Source: CAYYWP01 sp050176585 (GTDB lineage: Bacteria > Desulfobacterota > Binatia > HRBIN30 > CADEER01). Taken from it: a DNA stretch of 64,000 nucleotides. Positions 1 through 9,160 of the stretch are shown piece by piece; position 1 is the stretch's first letter, and the number at the start of each line of letters is the position of its first letter. The notes under the pieces were generated by a model that was not told the DNA's origin, did no database searches, and worked only from the letters and a program-made list of their open reading frames with translations. The DNA is taken from contig JBFXHX010000015.1 in assembly GCA_050176585.1 (NCBI GenBank), positions 1 to 64,000 of the forward strand, written 5' to 3'. Both the position numbers and the translations under genes were made by a program.

Positions 1-2
1 CC

Positions 3-2120
3 ATTCGCGTCGAAGTGCCCCCCGGCAAGTTCCCCGGCGCCTACAAAGCGTGCGATTTTCCCGCCATCGCGGTCGGCAAGGCGTTGTTCGTCGGCGACCT
101 CGTCGCCGCGGTGGTGGCGGACAACCGCTATGTGGCCGAGGACGGCGTCGACTTGGTCGAGGTCGACTACGAACCGCTGCCGGCAGTCGTCGATGCCGAG
201 AAAGGCGCCCAAAAGGGCGCCCCCGTCATCCATGAGGAGTGGGGCGACAACGTGATGATCACCGCCACGCTCGAAGGCGGGGACGTCGACGCGGCCTTCA
301 AGGATGCGGAAGTCGTCGTCAAGGGGCGCTTCCAGATGAACCGCCACTGCGCGGCTCCGATGGAAGGCCGTGCCGTGCTGGCGTTCCACGATCCGGTCCA
401 AAAGCAGATGACGGTCTGGACCTCCACGCAGATGCCGCACATGGTGCGGACCAAGATCGCCGAGTCACTCGACTACCCCGAGAGCAAGATCCGCGTGATC
501 GGTCCGGACGTCGGCGGCGGATTCGGGCTCAAATGCCATATCTTCCCCGAAGAGCTGGTGCTGGCGATTCTGACCCGCGAGTTGGGTCGGCCGCTCAAGT
601 GGGTGGAGGATCGGCGCGAGAATCTCTTCGGCTCCTACCACGCGAAGGACGAGCTCTGTTACGCCGAGCTGGCGCTCAAGAAAGACGGCACCATCCTCGG
701 GATGAAGGCGAAGTTCGTCGGCGATCTCGGCGCGTATACCTCCTATCCCTGGACCCCGGCGTTCGAGCCGCTGCAAGCGGCAATGGCGACGCCGGGTCCG
801 TACAAGATCCGCAACGTGCGGATGGAGGCGCTCGGCGTCGCCACGAACAAGACGACATCCAGCGTATACCGCGGCGTCGGCCTGCCGGCGGCGCAATACA
901 CGATGGAGCACATTCTCGACCTCGCGGCGAGCACGCTGAAGATGGACCCGGCGGAACTGCGCAAGAAGAACATCATGCGCAGCTCGGAATTCCCCTGCGT
1001 GTCGGCGACGGGGTTGAACTACGACAGCGCCACGCCGCTCGAGTCGCTCGAGATGGCGCTCAAGATGGTCGACTACGACAAGTTCCGCAAAGAGCAGGCC
1101 GAGGCGCGCAAGCAGGGCCGCTATCTCGGCATCGGCATCAGCTCGATGATCGAGATGACGACCTTCGGCTACGAGTACTGGCGCAAGATCGGCTGGAAGA
1201 GCGTGTCCGGATACGACTCCGCTCACATCCGCGTGGATCCGAACGGCGGCGTGACCCTGAGCGTCGGGACCTTCAGCCACGGCCAGGGGCATGCGACGTG
1301 TTACGCGCAGCTGGTCGCAGATGGTATCGGCTGCGACGTAAACGACGTGACCTTCATCCAGGGCGACACCGCCATGACGCCGTACGGATGGGGCACCTGG
1401 GGCAGCCGCAGCGCGGTCGCCGGCGGCGGCGCGGTGATCAAGGCGGCTGAGAAGGTAAAAGAGAAGATTCTGCGCGTGGCCGCCAATCTCCTGGAGGTAA
1501 ACGCGCACGACGTCGAGCTCAGCAAGGGCAAGGTGGCGGTGAAGGGCGTGCCGAGCAAGAGCCTGACGCTCCGCGAGGTCGCGCAGGCTGCGGTCTACAC
1601 GGCTGACGTGCCCGCGGATGACGAACCCGGGCTCGAGGCGAGCTACTACTACAAGGCACCGACGCCGTACGCGAACTCGACCCACATCGCGGTCGTGGAC
1701 GTGGATCCACAGACGGGGCATACGAAGATCCTGCGGTACGTCGTAACCGAGGACTGCGGCAAAATGATCAACCCGATGATCGTCGACGGGCAGATCGCCG
1801 GAGGCGTCGGGCAGGGGCTCGGCCAGGCGATGTACGAGCACCATCAGTACGACGATAACGGGCAGATCCTGACCACCTCGTTGATGGATTACCTCATCCC
1901 GAGCTCGTGCGATGTGCCGCCGATGGAGTTCGGGCACATGGAGACCCCGTGTCCGATTTCGGTCGGCGGCATCAAGGGCATGGGCGAGGGCGGCGCGGTC
2001 GCACCGCCTCCGGCGGTGGCGAACGCGATCAGCGATGCCCTGTCGCCGCTGAACGGTTGGAAGCCCGTCGAGAAGCTCCCGATGTCGCCCGAGGTCGTGT
2101 ATCGACTCGCGGTCTCCTGA
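3..2120 (+). CDS. Molybdenum hydroxylase large subunit, CoxL/XDH family (5' truncated by window edge)
   Basis: This is the molybdopterin-binding large subunit of a xanthine dehydrogenase/aldehyde oxidase-type hydroxylase. The reading frame is open from the first bases. Compared with the paralogue that begins about 1.2 kb downstream, roughly 80 N-terminal residues lie outside the window. Visible family motifs are GPDVGGGFGLKCH, the active-site loop SVYRGVGLPAA, FSHGQGHATCYAQ, GTWGSRSAVAGGGAV, and the C-terminal MGEGG that carries the catalytic glutamate. The loop lacks the AYxCSFR cysteine motif of form I CO dehydrogenase, so this is not a CODH. No FAD or iron-sulfur subunit lies next to it on the visible side. 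An XdhC-family gene follows, then a close paralogue, which suggests one transcription unit. The substrate is unknown. Confidence 0.93.
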   Translation: MRVEVPPGKFPGAYKACDFPAIAVGKALFVGDLVAAVVADNRYVAEDGVDLVEVDYEPLPAVVDAEKGAQKGAPVIHEEWGDNVMITATLEGGDVDAAFKDAEVVVKGRFQMNRHCAAPMEGRAVLAFHDPVQKQMTVWTSTQMPHMVRTKIAESLDYPESKIRVIGPDVGGGFGLKCHIFPEELVLAILTRELGRPLKWVEDRRENLFGSYHAKDELCYAELALKKDGTILGMKAKFVGDLGAYTSYPWTPAFEPLQAAMATPGPYKIRNVRMEALGVATNKTTSSVYRGVGLPAAQYTMEHILDLAASTLKMDPAELRKKNIMRSSEFPCVSATGLNYDSATPLESLEMALKMVDYDKFRKEQAEARKQGRYLGIGISSMIEMTTFGYEYWRKIGWKSVSGYDSAHIRVDPNGGVTLSVGTFSHGQGHATCYAQLVADGIGCDVNDVTFIQGDTAMTPYGWGTWGSRSAVAGGGAVIKAAEKVKEKILRVAANLLEVNAHDVELSKGKVAVKGVPSKSLTLREVAQAAVYTADVPADDEPGLEASYYYKAPTPYANSTHIAVVDVDPQTGHTKILRYVVTEDCGKMINPMIVDGQIAGGVGQGLGQAMYEHHQYDDNGQILTTSLMDYLIPSSCDVPPMEFGHMETPCPISVGGIKGMGEGGAVAPPPAVANAISDALSPLNGWKPVEKLPMSPEVVYRLAVS

Positions 2121-2167
2121 GGCCGAGGGGCGTTGACTCCGCGTGTGGCACATGGTCGTTGATTGGA

Positions 2168-3313
2168 ATGCCGATGCGTGAAGAGCTGCAGGCCATCGAG
2201 CGGCTACTCGGCGAGCCCGAGGGCGGCGCGCTCGTGACCATCACGCGCACCACCGGCTCTGCGTACCGCCGCGAAGGGGCCAAGATGGTCTGCCGCAACA
2301 ACGGCGATCTGATTGGCTCCATCAGCGGCGGTTGTCTTGAGAGCGACGTGTTCGAGCGGTCGCTGGAAGTGATCGCGCGCGGAGAGACCGCGCTCGTCAC
2401 CTACGATACGAATGCGGAGAACGACAACATCTGGGGTCTCGGGCTCGGCTGTAATGGCACGGTCGAGGTGTTGATCGAACCGATGGACTGGTGGCGCACC
2501 GCGGCGGGCCGCGAGCTGTTCGCCGCGTTTCAGGAACGGGTGCGGCATGGGCGGCAGTTCGCGGTCGTCACGGTGCTGGCCGTGAACGACACGCCCATCC
2601 GGCAGATCGAACGCATCCTCGTGGACACCGACGGCGGCCGCATCGGCACCTTCGGGCGCGCCGGCCTGGATGAAGCTGCGGCCGAGCGGGCGCGGTCGAT
2701 CTTGCGCAACGAGATGGTGCGGCCGTCCCGCCGCGTGTCGCTCACGCATCAGGGAGCCACTTACGAGGTGTTCGTGGATGCCATCGTGCCGCCGCTCCGG
2801 CTGATCCTGTACGGCGGCGGTCATGACGCCGTGCCGCTCACCGAGATGGCGCGCTCGCTCGGCATGATGGTCACCCTCGTCGACAGCCGCCGGCAGTTCG
2901 CCCGCCCGGAGCGCTTTCCAGCCGCCGACGAGGTCATCTTCGCGCAGCCCGAAGAGTTCGGCCAGAAGGTATCCTTCGAGGGCCGCCCGGCGATCATCTT
3001 GATGACGCACAACTACCTCAAAGATCGCGAGGTTCTCGGGCAGATTCTGATGGCGCCGGAGGAATTCGAGTACATCGGCGCCCTGGGGCCGCATGCGCGC
3101 ACCGACCAAATGCTGAACGAGCTGCGGGCGGAAGGCGTGAATTTCGACCCCGACAAAGTCAGCGCCATCAGAACTCCGATTGGCCTCGACCTCGGCGCGG
3201 ACACGCCGGCTGAGGTCGCCTTGGCAGTGCTCGGTGAGGTATTGGCGGTGAAGAACCGCCGCTCCGCTCGGCCGCTGCGGGAGAAGCGAGCGACGATTCA
3301 TGCGGCGGCGTGA
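2168..3313 (+). CDS. XdhC/CoxI family protein (molybdenum cofactor maturation)
   Basis: A 381-residue protein of the XdhC family. XdhC proteins bind molybdenum cofactor, support its sulfuration and pass it to xanthine dehydrogenase-type enzymes. The N-terminal half has the family signature around LVTITRTTGSAYRREGAKM, then ISGGCLESDVFE and WGLGLGCNGTVEVLIEP. The C-terminal half has a Rossmann-like segment, LILYGGGHDAVPLTEMARSL, and the usual IGALGPHARTDQ and TPIGLDLGADTPAEVALAVL blocks. It sits between two CoxL-family large-subunit genes, as expected for a dedicated cofactor chaperone. Two closely spaced ATGs (MPM) are possible starts and neither has a clear Shine-Dalgarno. The same frame is open well upstream, but that part overlaps the preceding gene and reads like shadow sequence. 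Confidence 0.92.
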   Translation: MPMREELQAIERLLGEPEGGALVTITRTTGSAYRREGAKMVCRNNGDLIGSISGGCLESDVFERSLEVIARGETALVTYDTNAENDNIWGLGLGCNGTVEVLIEPMDWWRTAAGRELFAAFQERVRHGRQFAVVTVLAVNDTPIRQIERILVDTDGGRIGTFGRAGLDEAAAERARSILRNEMVRPSRRVSLTHQGATYEVFVDAIVPPLRLILYGGGHDAVPLTEMARSLGMMVTLVDSRRQFARPERFPAADEVIFAQPEEFGQKVSFEGRPAIILMTHNYLKDREVLGQILMAPEEFEYIGALGPHARTDQMLNELRAEGVNFDPDKVSAIRTPIGLDLGADTPAEVALAVLGEVLAVKNRRSARPLREKRATIHAAA

Positions 3314-3367
3314 GGGTGCCGCCCGCACCACGCCCGCCGGCGTGACCATTCGTGGAAAGAGGTGCCT

Positions 3368-5719
3368 ATGGCCCTGATGAAGTTCGTCGGCGCGAGCGTA
3401 AAGCGCGTTGAAGACGCGCGTTTTCTGCGCGGTGCGGCCACGTATGTGGATGACATCCACCTGCCGGGAGCGCTGTACATGGCGTTCGTCCGCAGCCCAC
3501 ATGCGCACGCGCGCATCACGCGCATCGGCATCGATCGGGCGCTGGCGCTTCCCGGCGTGCGCCGCGTGCTGACCGGACGGGACATCGAGGGCGTTTTGAA
3601 GCCACTGGGCGTGCCGTTCCGCCCCGAGGTCGTGCCATCCACGGTCTTCAAGCAATGCAAATGGCCGTGCCTCGCGACCGGGAAGGTGCGCTACGTCGGC
3701 GAGCCGGTCGCGGTAGTGGTGGCGGAGAGCCGGTACCTCGCCGAGGACGGCGCCGACTTGGTCGAGGTAGATTACGAGCCGCTTCAGCCAGTCGTCGAAC
3801 CGGATGATGCGATGCGCAAGGGCGCGCCCCTCGTGCACGAGGAGTTCGGCGACAATATCGTCATGCACGTCACCGGCGGCGGCGGCGATGTCGACGCGGC
3901 ATTTCGCGCTGCCGCGTTCGTGCTCCGCGAGCGCTTTCGCACCAACCGCCACGGCGCGGTGCCGATGGAAGGCCGTGCGACGCTGGCGACGATCAACGCG
4001 GATCGCGATATCACGCTCTGGACGTCGACGCAGACCCCGCACCTCGTGCGCACACGCGTTGCCGACATCATGGGGCATCCGGAGCAGAAGCTCCGCGTGA
4101 TCGGTCCCGACGTGGGCGGCGGCTTCGGTCTCAAATGCCACGTGTTTCCGGAAGAGGTGCTCACCGCGTACCTCGCCCGCGAAATGGGCGCTCCCGTGAA
4201 GTGGATCGAGGATCGCCGCGAGCACCTGCTCAACTCCTTCCACGCGAAGGACGACATCGTCGACTGCGAGATGGGCTTCAGCGCGGACGGCATGATCCTC
4301 GGCATCCGCGCAAACATCATCGGCGACATCGGCGCGTACAGCGCGGATCCCTGGCCGTCTCCGTTTGAAGCGCTACAGCTCGCAGCCGCCCTGCCCGGGC
4401 CCTACAAGATCCGGGACTACGCATACGAGGTGACCGCTGTCTGCACCAACAAGACGACGCTCAGCGTGTATCGCGGCGTCGGACTGCCCGCAGCGGTGCT
4501 GGTGCAGGAACACCTGATGGATCTCGCGGCCCGCCGTCTCGGCATGGACCCTGCGGTCATCAGGCGCCAGAACATGATCCGGCCCGATGAATTCCCGTAC
4601 GTGTCGGTGACGGGTCTCAACTATGACAGCGGCAGCTCCACGGACGCGCTCGACAAAGCGCTCGCGATGATCGACTACGACAGCTTTCGCCAGCACCAGC
4701 GCGATGCGCGCGCGCGCAACCGCTATCTCGGGATCGGGATCTGTACCTACATCGAGATGACGACGTTCGGAACCCGCTACTGGATCCCCGCCGGCCTCGA
4801 GCACTCGGCCTACGATTCGGCGAACATCCGCTTCGACCCGGCCGGCGGCGTCATCCTGAGCGTGGGCACGTTCTCGCACGGGCAGGGCCATCACACGACC
4901 TACGCACAGATGATCGCCGACGAACTCGGCGTGAACGTCGAAGACGTCCAATTCGTGCAGGGCGATACACAGGCTACGCCGTACGGCTGGGGGACCTGGG
5001 GGAGCCGTAGCGTGGTGGCCGGTGGTGGCGCGGTGATCACCGCGGCGCGCAAGGTGAAGGAAAAGATGCTGCGCATTGCGGGTCACATCCTGGAGGTGAG
5101 CCCTGCGGACCTCGAAGTGGTTCCCGGAAAAGTGCAGGTGAAGGGCGTGCCGTCGAAGTCGATCGCGGTCAAGGACGTGGCGCGCGCTGCCGTGTGGTCG
5201 GCGTGGAAGATCCCGCCGGGCGAAGAACCGGGCCTCGAAGGCACCCACTACTACGACCCACCGCCGCTGACCTTTGCGAACGCGACCCACGTGGCCGAAG
5301 TCGAGGTCGATGTAAATACCGGATTCGTGCACCTGCTGCGGTACGTCGTGGTCGAGGACTGCGGGCGCCTGATCAACCCGATGATCGTGGACGCGCAAGT
5401 CATCGGCGGCATCGTGCAGGGCCTCGGCAATGCCCTGTTCGAGCACTTCCGCTATGACGAGAACGGGCAGCTGCTGACGACCTCGTTTATGGATTATCTC
5501 GTGCCGACCGCGGCCGACGTGCCGCAATTCGAGGTCGCGCACATCGAAACGCTGACGCCCCTGACCGTCGAAGGTGTCAAGGGAATGGGTGAAGGTGGCG
5601 CAATTGCCGCCCCTGCTGCGGTGGCAAACGCCATCGCCGATGCGCTCGCCCCGTTCGACGTGAAGATCAACGAGCTACCGCTGAGCCCCGAGCGGGTGTG
5701 GCGTCTGGCCCACCCTTGA
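3368..5719 (+). CDS. Molybdenum hydroxylase large subunit, CoxL/XDH family
   Basis: A complete large subunit of 783 residues. The N-terminus FVGASVKRVEDARFL is typical of this subfamily. It is followed by the RSPHAHARI segment, GPDVGGGFGLKCHVFPEE, the loop SVYRGVGLPAA, FSHGQGHHTTYAQ, GTWGSRSVVAGGGAV and the C-terminal KGMGEGGAIAAPAAVANAIADAL (catalytic Glu in MGEGG). The ATG start follows GGAAAGAGG at a good distance. A GTG two codons upstream is less likely. The loop sequence excludes form I CO dehydrogenase. It closely resembles the truncated large subunit upstream, with the same VYRGVGLPAA loop, so the two are probably duplicates or two active partners. No electron-transfer subunits lie beside it. 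A CoA transferase and a flavin monooxygenase follow closely. Confidence 0.95.
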   Translation: MALMKFVGASVKRVEDARFLRGAATYVDDIHLPGALYMAFVRSPHAHARITRIGIDRALALPGVRRVLTGRDIEGVLKPLGVPFRPEVVPSTVFKQCKWPCLATGKVRYVGEPVAVVVAESRYLAEDGADLVEVDYEPLQPVVEPDDAMRKGAPLVHEEFGDNIVMHVTGGGGDVDAAFRAAAFVLRERFRTNRHGAVPMEGRATLATINADRDITLWTSTQTPHLVRTRVADIMGHPEQKLRVIGPDVGGGFGLKCHVFPEEVLTAYLAREMGAPVKWIEDRREHLLNSFHAKDDIVDCEMGFSADGMILGIRANIIGDIGAYSADPWPSPFEALQLAAALPGPYKIRDYAYEVTAVCTNKTTLSVYRGVGLPAAVLVQEHLMDLAARRLGMDPAVIRRQNMIRPDEFPYVSVTGLNYDSGSSTDALDKALAMIDYDSFRQHQRDARARNRYLGIGICTYIEMTTFGTRYWIPAGLEHSAYDSANIRFDPAGGVILSVGTFSHGQGHHTTYAQMIADELGVNVEDVQFVQGDTQATPYGWGTWGSRSVVAGGGAVITAARKVKEKMLRIAGHILEVSPADLEVVPGKVQVKGVPSKSIAVKDVARAAVWSAWKIPPGEEPGLEGTHYYDPPPLTFANATHVAEVEVDVNTGFVHLLRYVVVEDCGRLINPMIVDAQVIGGIVQGLGNALFEHFRYDENGQLLTTSFMDYLVPTAADVPQFEVAHIETLTPLTVEGVKGMGEGGAIAAPAAVANAIADALAPFDVKINELPLSPERVWRLAHP

Positions 5720-5726
5720 CCGAGTG

Positions 5727-6977
5727 ATGAGCGAACCCAAACGTGAAGCGCCGTTGGCGGGGATCCGCGTCCTCGACCTCTCCCGTGTGCTGGCCGGACC
5801 CTATTGCGGGCTGCTGCTGTCGCAGCTCGGAGCGGAGATCATCAAGGTCGAAGATCCCGAGGGCGATCGGATTCGGACGATTCCGCCGTTCCTCGATTGG
5901 CTGAGCACCTATTTCCTGAGCCTCAACCACAACAAGAAGAGCATCTCGTTCGATCTGAAACGCCCGGAAGCGCGCGAGCTCTTCCTCGCGCTCGCGGATA
6001 CCAGCGACGTCGTGCTCGAGAACTTCCGGCCCGGCGTGATGGATCGGCTCGGGATCGGACACGAGGTGCTGAGCCGGCGCAATCCGCGCATCATCACCTG
6101 CTCGATCTCCGGGTATGGCCAGACCACGAGCTGGAGGGATGCCTCGGCGTACGATCTGACCATCCAAGCGGTCGGCGGCTTGATGAGCATCACCGGCGAG
6201 CCGGGCGGCGCGCCGGTGCGGTGCGGCTATCCGATCGGCGATCTGGGCGGCGGCGTCTTCGCGACCATCGCGATCCTGGCGGCGTTGCACGAGCGCCAAC
6301 GCAGCGGCCGCGGCCAGGCGATCGATCTCGCGCTGCTCGACGTGCAGATGAGCCTGATGTCATACATCGCCTCGGCGTATCTGAACACCGGCGAGCAGCC
6401 GGAACCGGTCGGCTCCGGCCACCCGGCGGTGGTGCCGTACCGCATCTTCTACGGCAGCGATCGGAAGCCGTTCGTGGTCGCCGTGTTCAATGAAGCGTTC
6501 TGGCGGAACCTGTGCAGCGCGATCGCGCGGCCCGAGCTGAGCGATGATCCACGTTTCCGGACCAACCTCGAGCGCATCCAGAACCGCACCGCAATCGAGT
6601 CCATCCTGGAAGCGGAGTTCGCGAAGGCCGATCGGGATACCTGGCTGGCGCGCTTGAACGAGGCCGACGTCCCGTGCGCGCCGATCAACTCGATCGCCGA
6701 AGCGACTCAATGCCCGCCGCTCGTCGAGCGCGGGATGATCGACTCGTGCCTGCATCCGGGCATCGGCCCTGTGCGGTTCGCAGGCAGCCCCATCCAATTC
6801 GGCGCCCACGCCGCAATCCCGTCGCGCCCGGCGCCGACCTTGGGCGAGCATACGGAAGAGATTCTGCACTCCATCCTCGGATTGAATACCGAAACCATCG
6901 CCCGCTTGCGCGAGAGCGGCGCCGTGCGCAGCACGAGCCCCGAGGCGGGTAGTCGAAGGGAGAAAGTGGGAACATGA
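5727..6977 (+). CDS. CaiB/BaiF family CoA transferase
   Basis: A class III CoA transferase of 416 residues, moving CoA between carboxylic acids. The start of the fold is clear: LAGIRVLDLSRVLAGPYCG, then LGAEIIKVEDPEGD and LNHNKKSISFDLKRPEARE. The segment SAYDLTIQAVGGLMSITGE contains the aspartate expected to form the acyl-enzyme in this family. The ATG is preceded by an in-frame GTG. The gene starts about 7 bases after the upstream molybdenum hydroxylase stop and ends with an ATGA overlap with the next gene, so translation is probably coupled. It suggests that a carboxylic acid product of this pathway is activated to a CoA thioester. Specificity cannot be read from the sequence. Confidence 0.93.
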   Translation: MSEPKREAPLAGIRVLDLSRVLAGPYCGLLLSQLGAEIIKVEDPEGDRIRTIPPFLDWLSTYFLSLNHNKKSISFDLKRPEARELFLALADTSDVVLENFRPGVMDRLGIGHEVLSRRNPRIITCSISGYGQTTSWRDASAYDLTIQAVGGLMSITGEPGGAPVRCGYPIGDLGGGVFATIAILAALHERQRSGRGQAIDLALLDVQMSLMSYIASAYLNTGEQPEPVGSGHPAVVPYRIFYGSDRKPFVVAVFNEAFWRNLCSAIARPELSDDPRFRTNLERIQNRTAIESILEAEFAKADRDTWLARLNEADVPCAPINSIAEATQCPPLVERGMIDSCLHPGIGPVRFAGSPIQFGAHAAIPSRPAPTLGEHTEEILHSILGLNTETIARLRESGAVRSTSPEAGSRREKVGT

Positions 6978-7984
6978 AGTCCAGCTTGATTTACAGCTAT
7001 CAGGTCGAATACGGCGATGCGTTCCGTACGTTCATGGAATCCATCGAGCAGATGGAGCTCGCCGAGCGCCTCGGCTTCGACACCGTGCTCGTCAGCGAAC
7101 ACCACCTGGTCGAGAACGGGTATTTCCCCGCTCCGGTGGTGACCAATGGGGCGATTGCGATGCGCACGAAGAAGCTGCGCATCGGCCCTGGGGTGCTCCT
7201 CCTCCCCCTCTACAACCCACTGCACGTCGCCGAACACGGCACCGTCGTGGACGTGATCTCGCAGGGGCGCTTCATCCTCGGCGTGGGCCAGGGATACCGC
7301 AAAGAGGAGTTCGAGGCGTTCCAGGTGCCACTCACCGATCGGCCCGCGCGCATGCGCGAGGGTATCGAAGCCATCCGCACCCTCTGGACGCAGCCGGTCG
7401 CGAACTACCACGGCAAGCACTTCACCTATACGAACGTGACGCTCCGGCCGCTGCCCACGCAGAAACCGCATCCGCCGATCTGGATGGCGGCGAAGAAGAA
7501 ATCCGCCGTCGAGCTTGCCGGACGCGTGGCCGATGCGTGGTTCGCCGATCCCATCACCACCCTCGCCGTGCTCAAAGAGCGCATGGTCGACTACAAGGCG
7601 ACGCTGAAGGCGGCGGGCAAGCCGACTAGCGGCTTCGAGTTCCCGCTCATGCGCGAGGTGTACTGCGCCGAGACCGACGAGAAGGCGTGGGAGGAAGCGC
7701 GCGACCCCGTGCTCTACATCTACCGCGAGTATCTGGAATGGGGGCACATGCTCGATGACCAGGGCAATCCGGTGCCGCCGGGCGACGATCGCGCCCTCGA
7801 CCTGCTGCGCAAGCGATTCATCATCGGCGGCCCCGAGACGTGCGTGCGCGAGTGCCAGAAGTACGCGAACGAGGTCGGGGCGACCAACCTCATCATGCGC
7901 ATGAAGTTCCCGGGCCTCTCGCACGAGCGCGTGAAGAACTCCATCAAGCTCTGGGGCGAAAAGGTCATGCCCCACATTCAGTAG
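6974..7984 (+). CDS. LLM class (luciferase-like) flavin-dependent oxidoreductase
   Basis: A 336-residue TIM-barrel flavoprotein of the bacterial luciferase-like monooxygenase superfamily. It shows AERLGFDTVLVSEHHLVE, then LRIGPGVLLLPLYNPLHVAE and GRFILGVGQGYRKEEFEAF, and ends with RFIIGGPETCVRECQKYA. Family members use reduced FMN, F420 or FAD to oxygenate substrates or oxidise them. Some open heterocyclic rings (RutA on pyrimidines, pyridine monooxygenases). It overlaps the CoA transferase stop by four bases. A second LLM protein (39535-40548) has the same length and layout and is also next to a molybdenum hydroxylase. This suggests hydroxylation by the Mo enzyme followed by flavin-dependent oxygenation. 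Cofactor and substrate are unassigned. Confidence 0.92.
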   Translation: MKSSLIYSYQVEYGDAFRTFMESIEQMELAERLGFDTVLVSEHHLVENGYFPAPVVTNGAIAMRTKKLRIGPGVLLLPLYNPLHVAEHGTVVDVISQGRFILGVGQGYRKEEFEAFQVPLTDRPARMREGIEAIRTLWTQPVANYHGKHFTYTNVTLRPLPTQKPHPPIWMAAKKKSAVELAGRVADAWFADPITTLAVLKERMVDYKATLKAAGKPTSGFEFPLMREVYCAETDEKAWEEARDPVLYIYREYLEWGHMLDDQGNPVPPGDDRALDLLRKRFIIGGPETCVRECQKYANEVGATNLIMRMKFPGLSHERVKNSIKLWGEKVMPHIQ

Positions 7985-8188
7985 TACTCCCGCCTGCGGC
8001 CGAGCTGCTGAGGTGCCGAGAATCATGAGCGGTTCATCCGGTGGTGTGCTGCGTTGCCAAGAGCCCGGACATGATTGCCGATCGCGGGCGACCTCGGCTC
8101 GCACACGCCGGATGCCGCAGGACATCACCATAACCGCCCGCCCCGGCGCTGACCGCCGGCGGCGGGCCGACGTCAACCCGTGACGCGT

Positions 8189-9160
8189 ATGGCGAGCAAA
8201 AGCATGAATAAGAGTGTGACCCCGGTTCAACCGCTTCCCGCGCAGCTCCTGTCCTCCGTCGAGGCCGTGCAGGAGGCGTTTGCGCGCGAGAACTACATCG
8301 CGGACCGCCCCTTGGCGCTGACCGTGATGCTGTCCGCGATGCTCGGCAAGCCGATCCTGCTCGAAGGCGAGGCGGGAGTGGGCAAGACCGAGGTCGCGAA
8401 GGTCCTTACACGCGTGTTGGATACCGAGCTGATCCGCCTGCAGTGTTACGAGGGGCTCGACGTCAACAGCACCATCTACGAGTGGAACTACGCCAAGCAG
8501 ATCTTGGCCATCCGCATGGCGGAGCAGGGCCGCGAAGACCGGGACGCCCTCGAGCAGACGATTTTCAGCGATGAATACCTCATCCAGCGTCCCCTATTGC
8601 GCGCCATCCGCCACCACGGCCCGCGTCCGGCGGTGCTCCTGATCGACGAGGTGGACCGCGCCGACGAGGAGTTCGAAGCCTTCCTGCTCGAGGTGTTGTC
8701 CGACTACCAGGTCACGGTCCCCGAGATCGGGACGTTTGCCGCCACCCACGTGCCGTCGGTGGTGCTGACGTCCAACCGGACGCGGGAGCTGAACGACGCG
8801 CTGAAGCGGCGCTGCCTGTATCTCTGGATCGACTACCCGACTCCGGTGAAGGAGCGCGAGATCATCCTGCGCAAGGTGCCCGGCATCCAGGCCCATCTGG
8901 CGGAACAGATATGCGAGGTCATGCAGACTCTGCGCTCCATCGACTTCTACAAGCGCCCGGGCGTGGCCGAGACGCTCGACTGGGCGCGCGCCCTGGCCGG
9001 CCTCGGTCAGGATGAAATCAACGCGGTCACGCTCGAGGAGACGGCGGGGGTGGTGCTGAAGTACCACGACGACATCCAGCGGCTGCGCAGCATCGGCGGC
9101 GCCAAAATCCTCAGTGGCGATGCGGGCGATCGGCGCGAGGTGGAAAGAGCGTGGAAGTAG
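8189..9160 (+). CDS. MoxR-type AAA+ ATPase, CoxD-like
   Basis: An AAA+ ATPase of about 323 residues. Walker A is EGEAGVGKTEVAKVL and Walker B is VLLIDEVDRADEEFE. Sensor 1 is VVLTSNRTRELNDALKRRC, and the C-terminal lid includes YKRPGVAETLDWARAL. MoxR proteins act as chaperones for metalloenzyme maturation. CoxD of carboxidotrophs is the relevant model: with CoxE and CoxF it matures the molybdenum centre. The gene overlaps the VWA-protein gene by 10 bases and lies about 1.1 kb upstream of a molybdenum hydroxylase L-M-S set. Possible starts are GTG at 8180, ATG at 8189 and ATG at 8204, and no Shine-Dalgarno decides between them. The 200-base gap upstream shows no clear promoter. Confidence 0.9.
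   Translation: MASKSMNKSVTPVQPLPAQLLSSVEAVQEAFARENYIADRPLALTVMLSAMLGKPILLEGEAGVGKTEVAKVLTRVLDTELIRLQCYEGLDVNSTIYEWNYAKQILAIRMAEQGREDRDALEQTIFSDEYLIQRPLLRAIRHHGPRPAVLLIDEVDRADEEFEAFLLEVLSDYQVTVPEIGTFAATHVPSVVLTSNRTRELNDALKRRCLYLWIDYPTPVKEREIILRKVPGIQAHLAEQICEVMQTLRSIDFYKRPGVAETLDWARALAGLGQDEINAVTLEETAGVVLKYHDDIQRLRSIGGAKILSGDAGDRREVERAWK

Noticed and set aside
465..4243. Long antisense reading frames (562 and 679 codons) opposite the first large-subunit and xdhC genes
   Set aside because: They are mirror frames of GC-rich genes with strong family motifs on the plus strand. Their translations are rich in Arg, His and Asp and show no family pattern.
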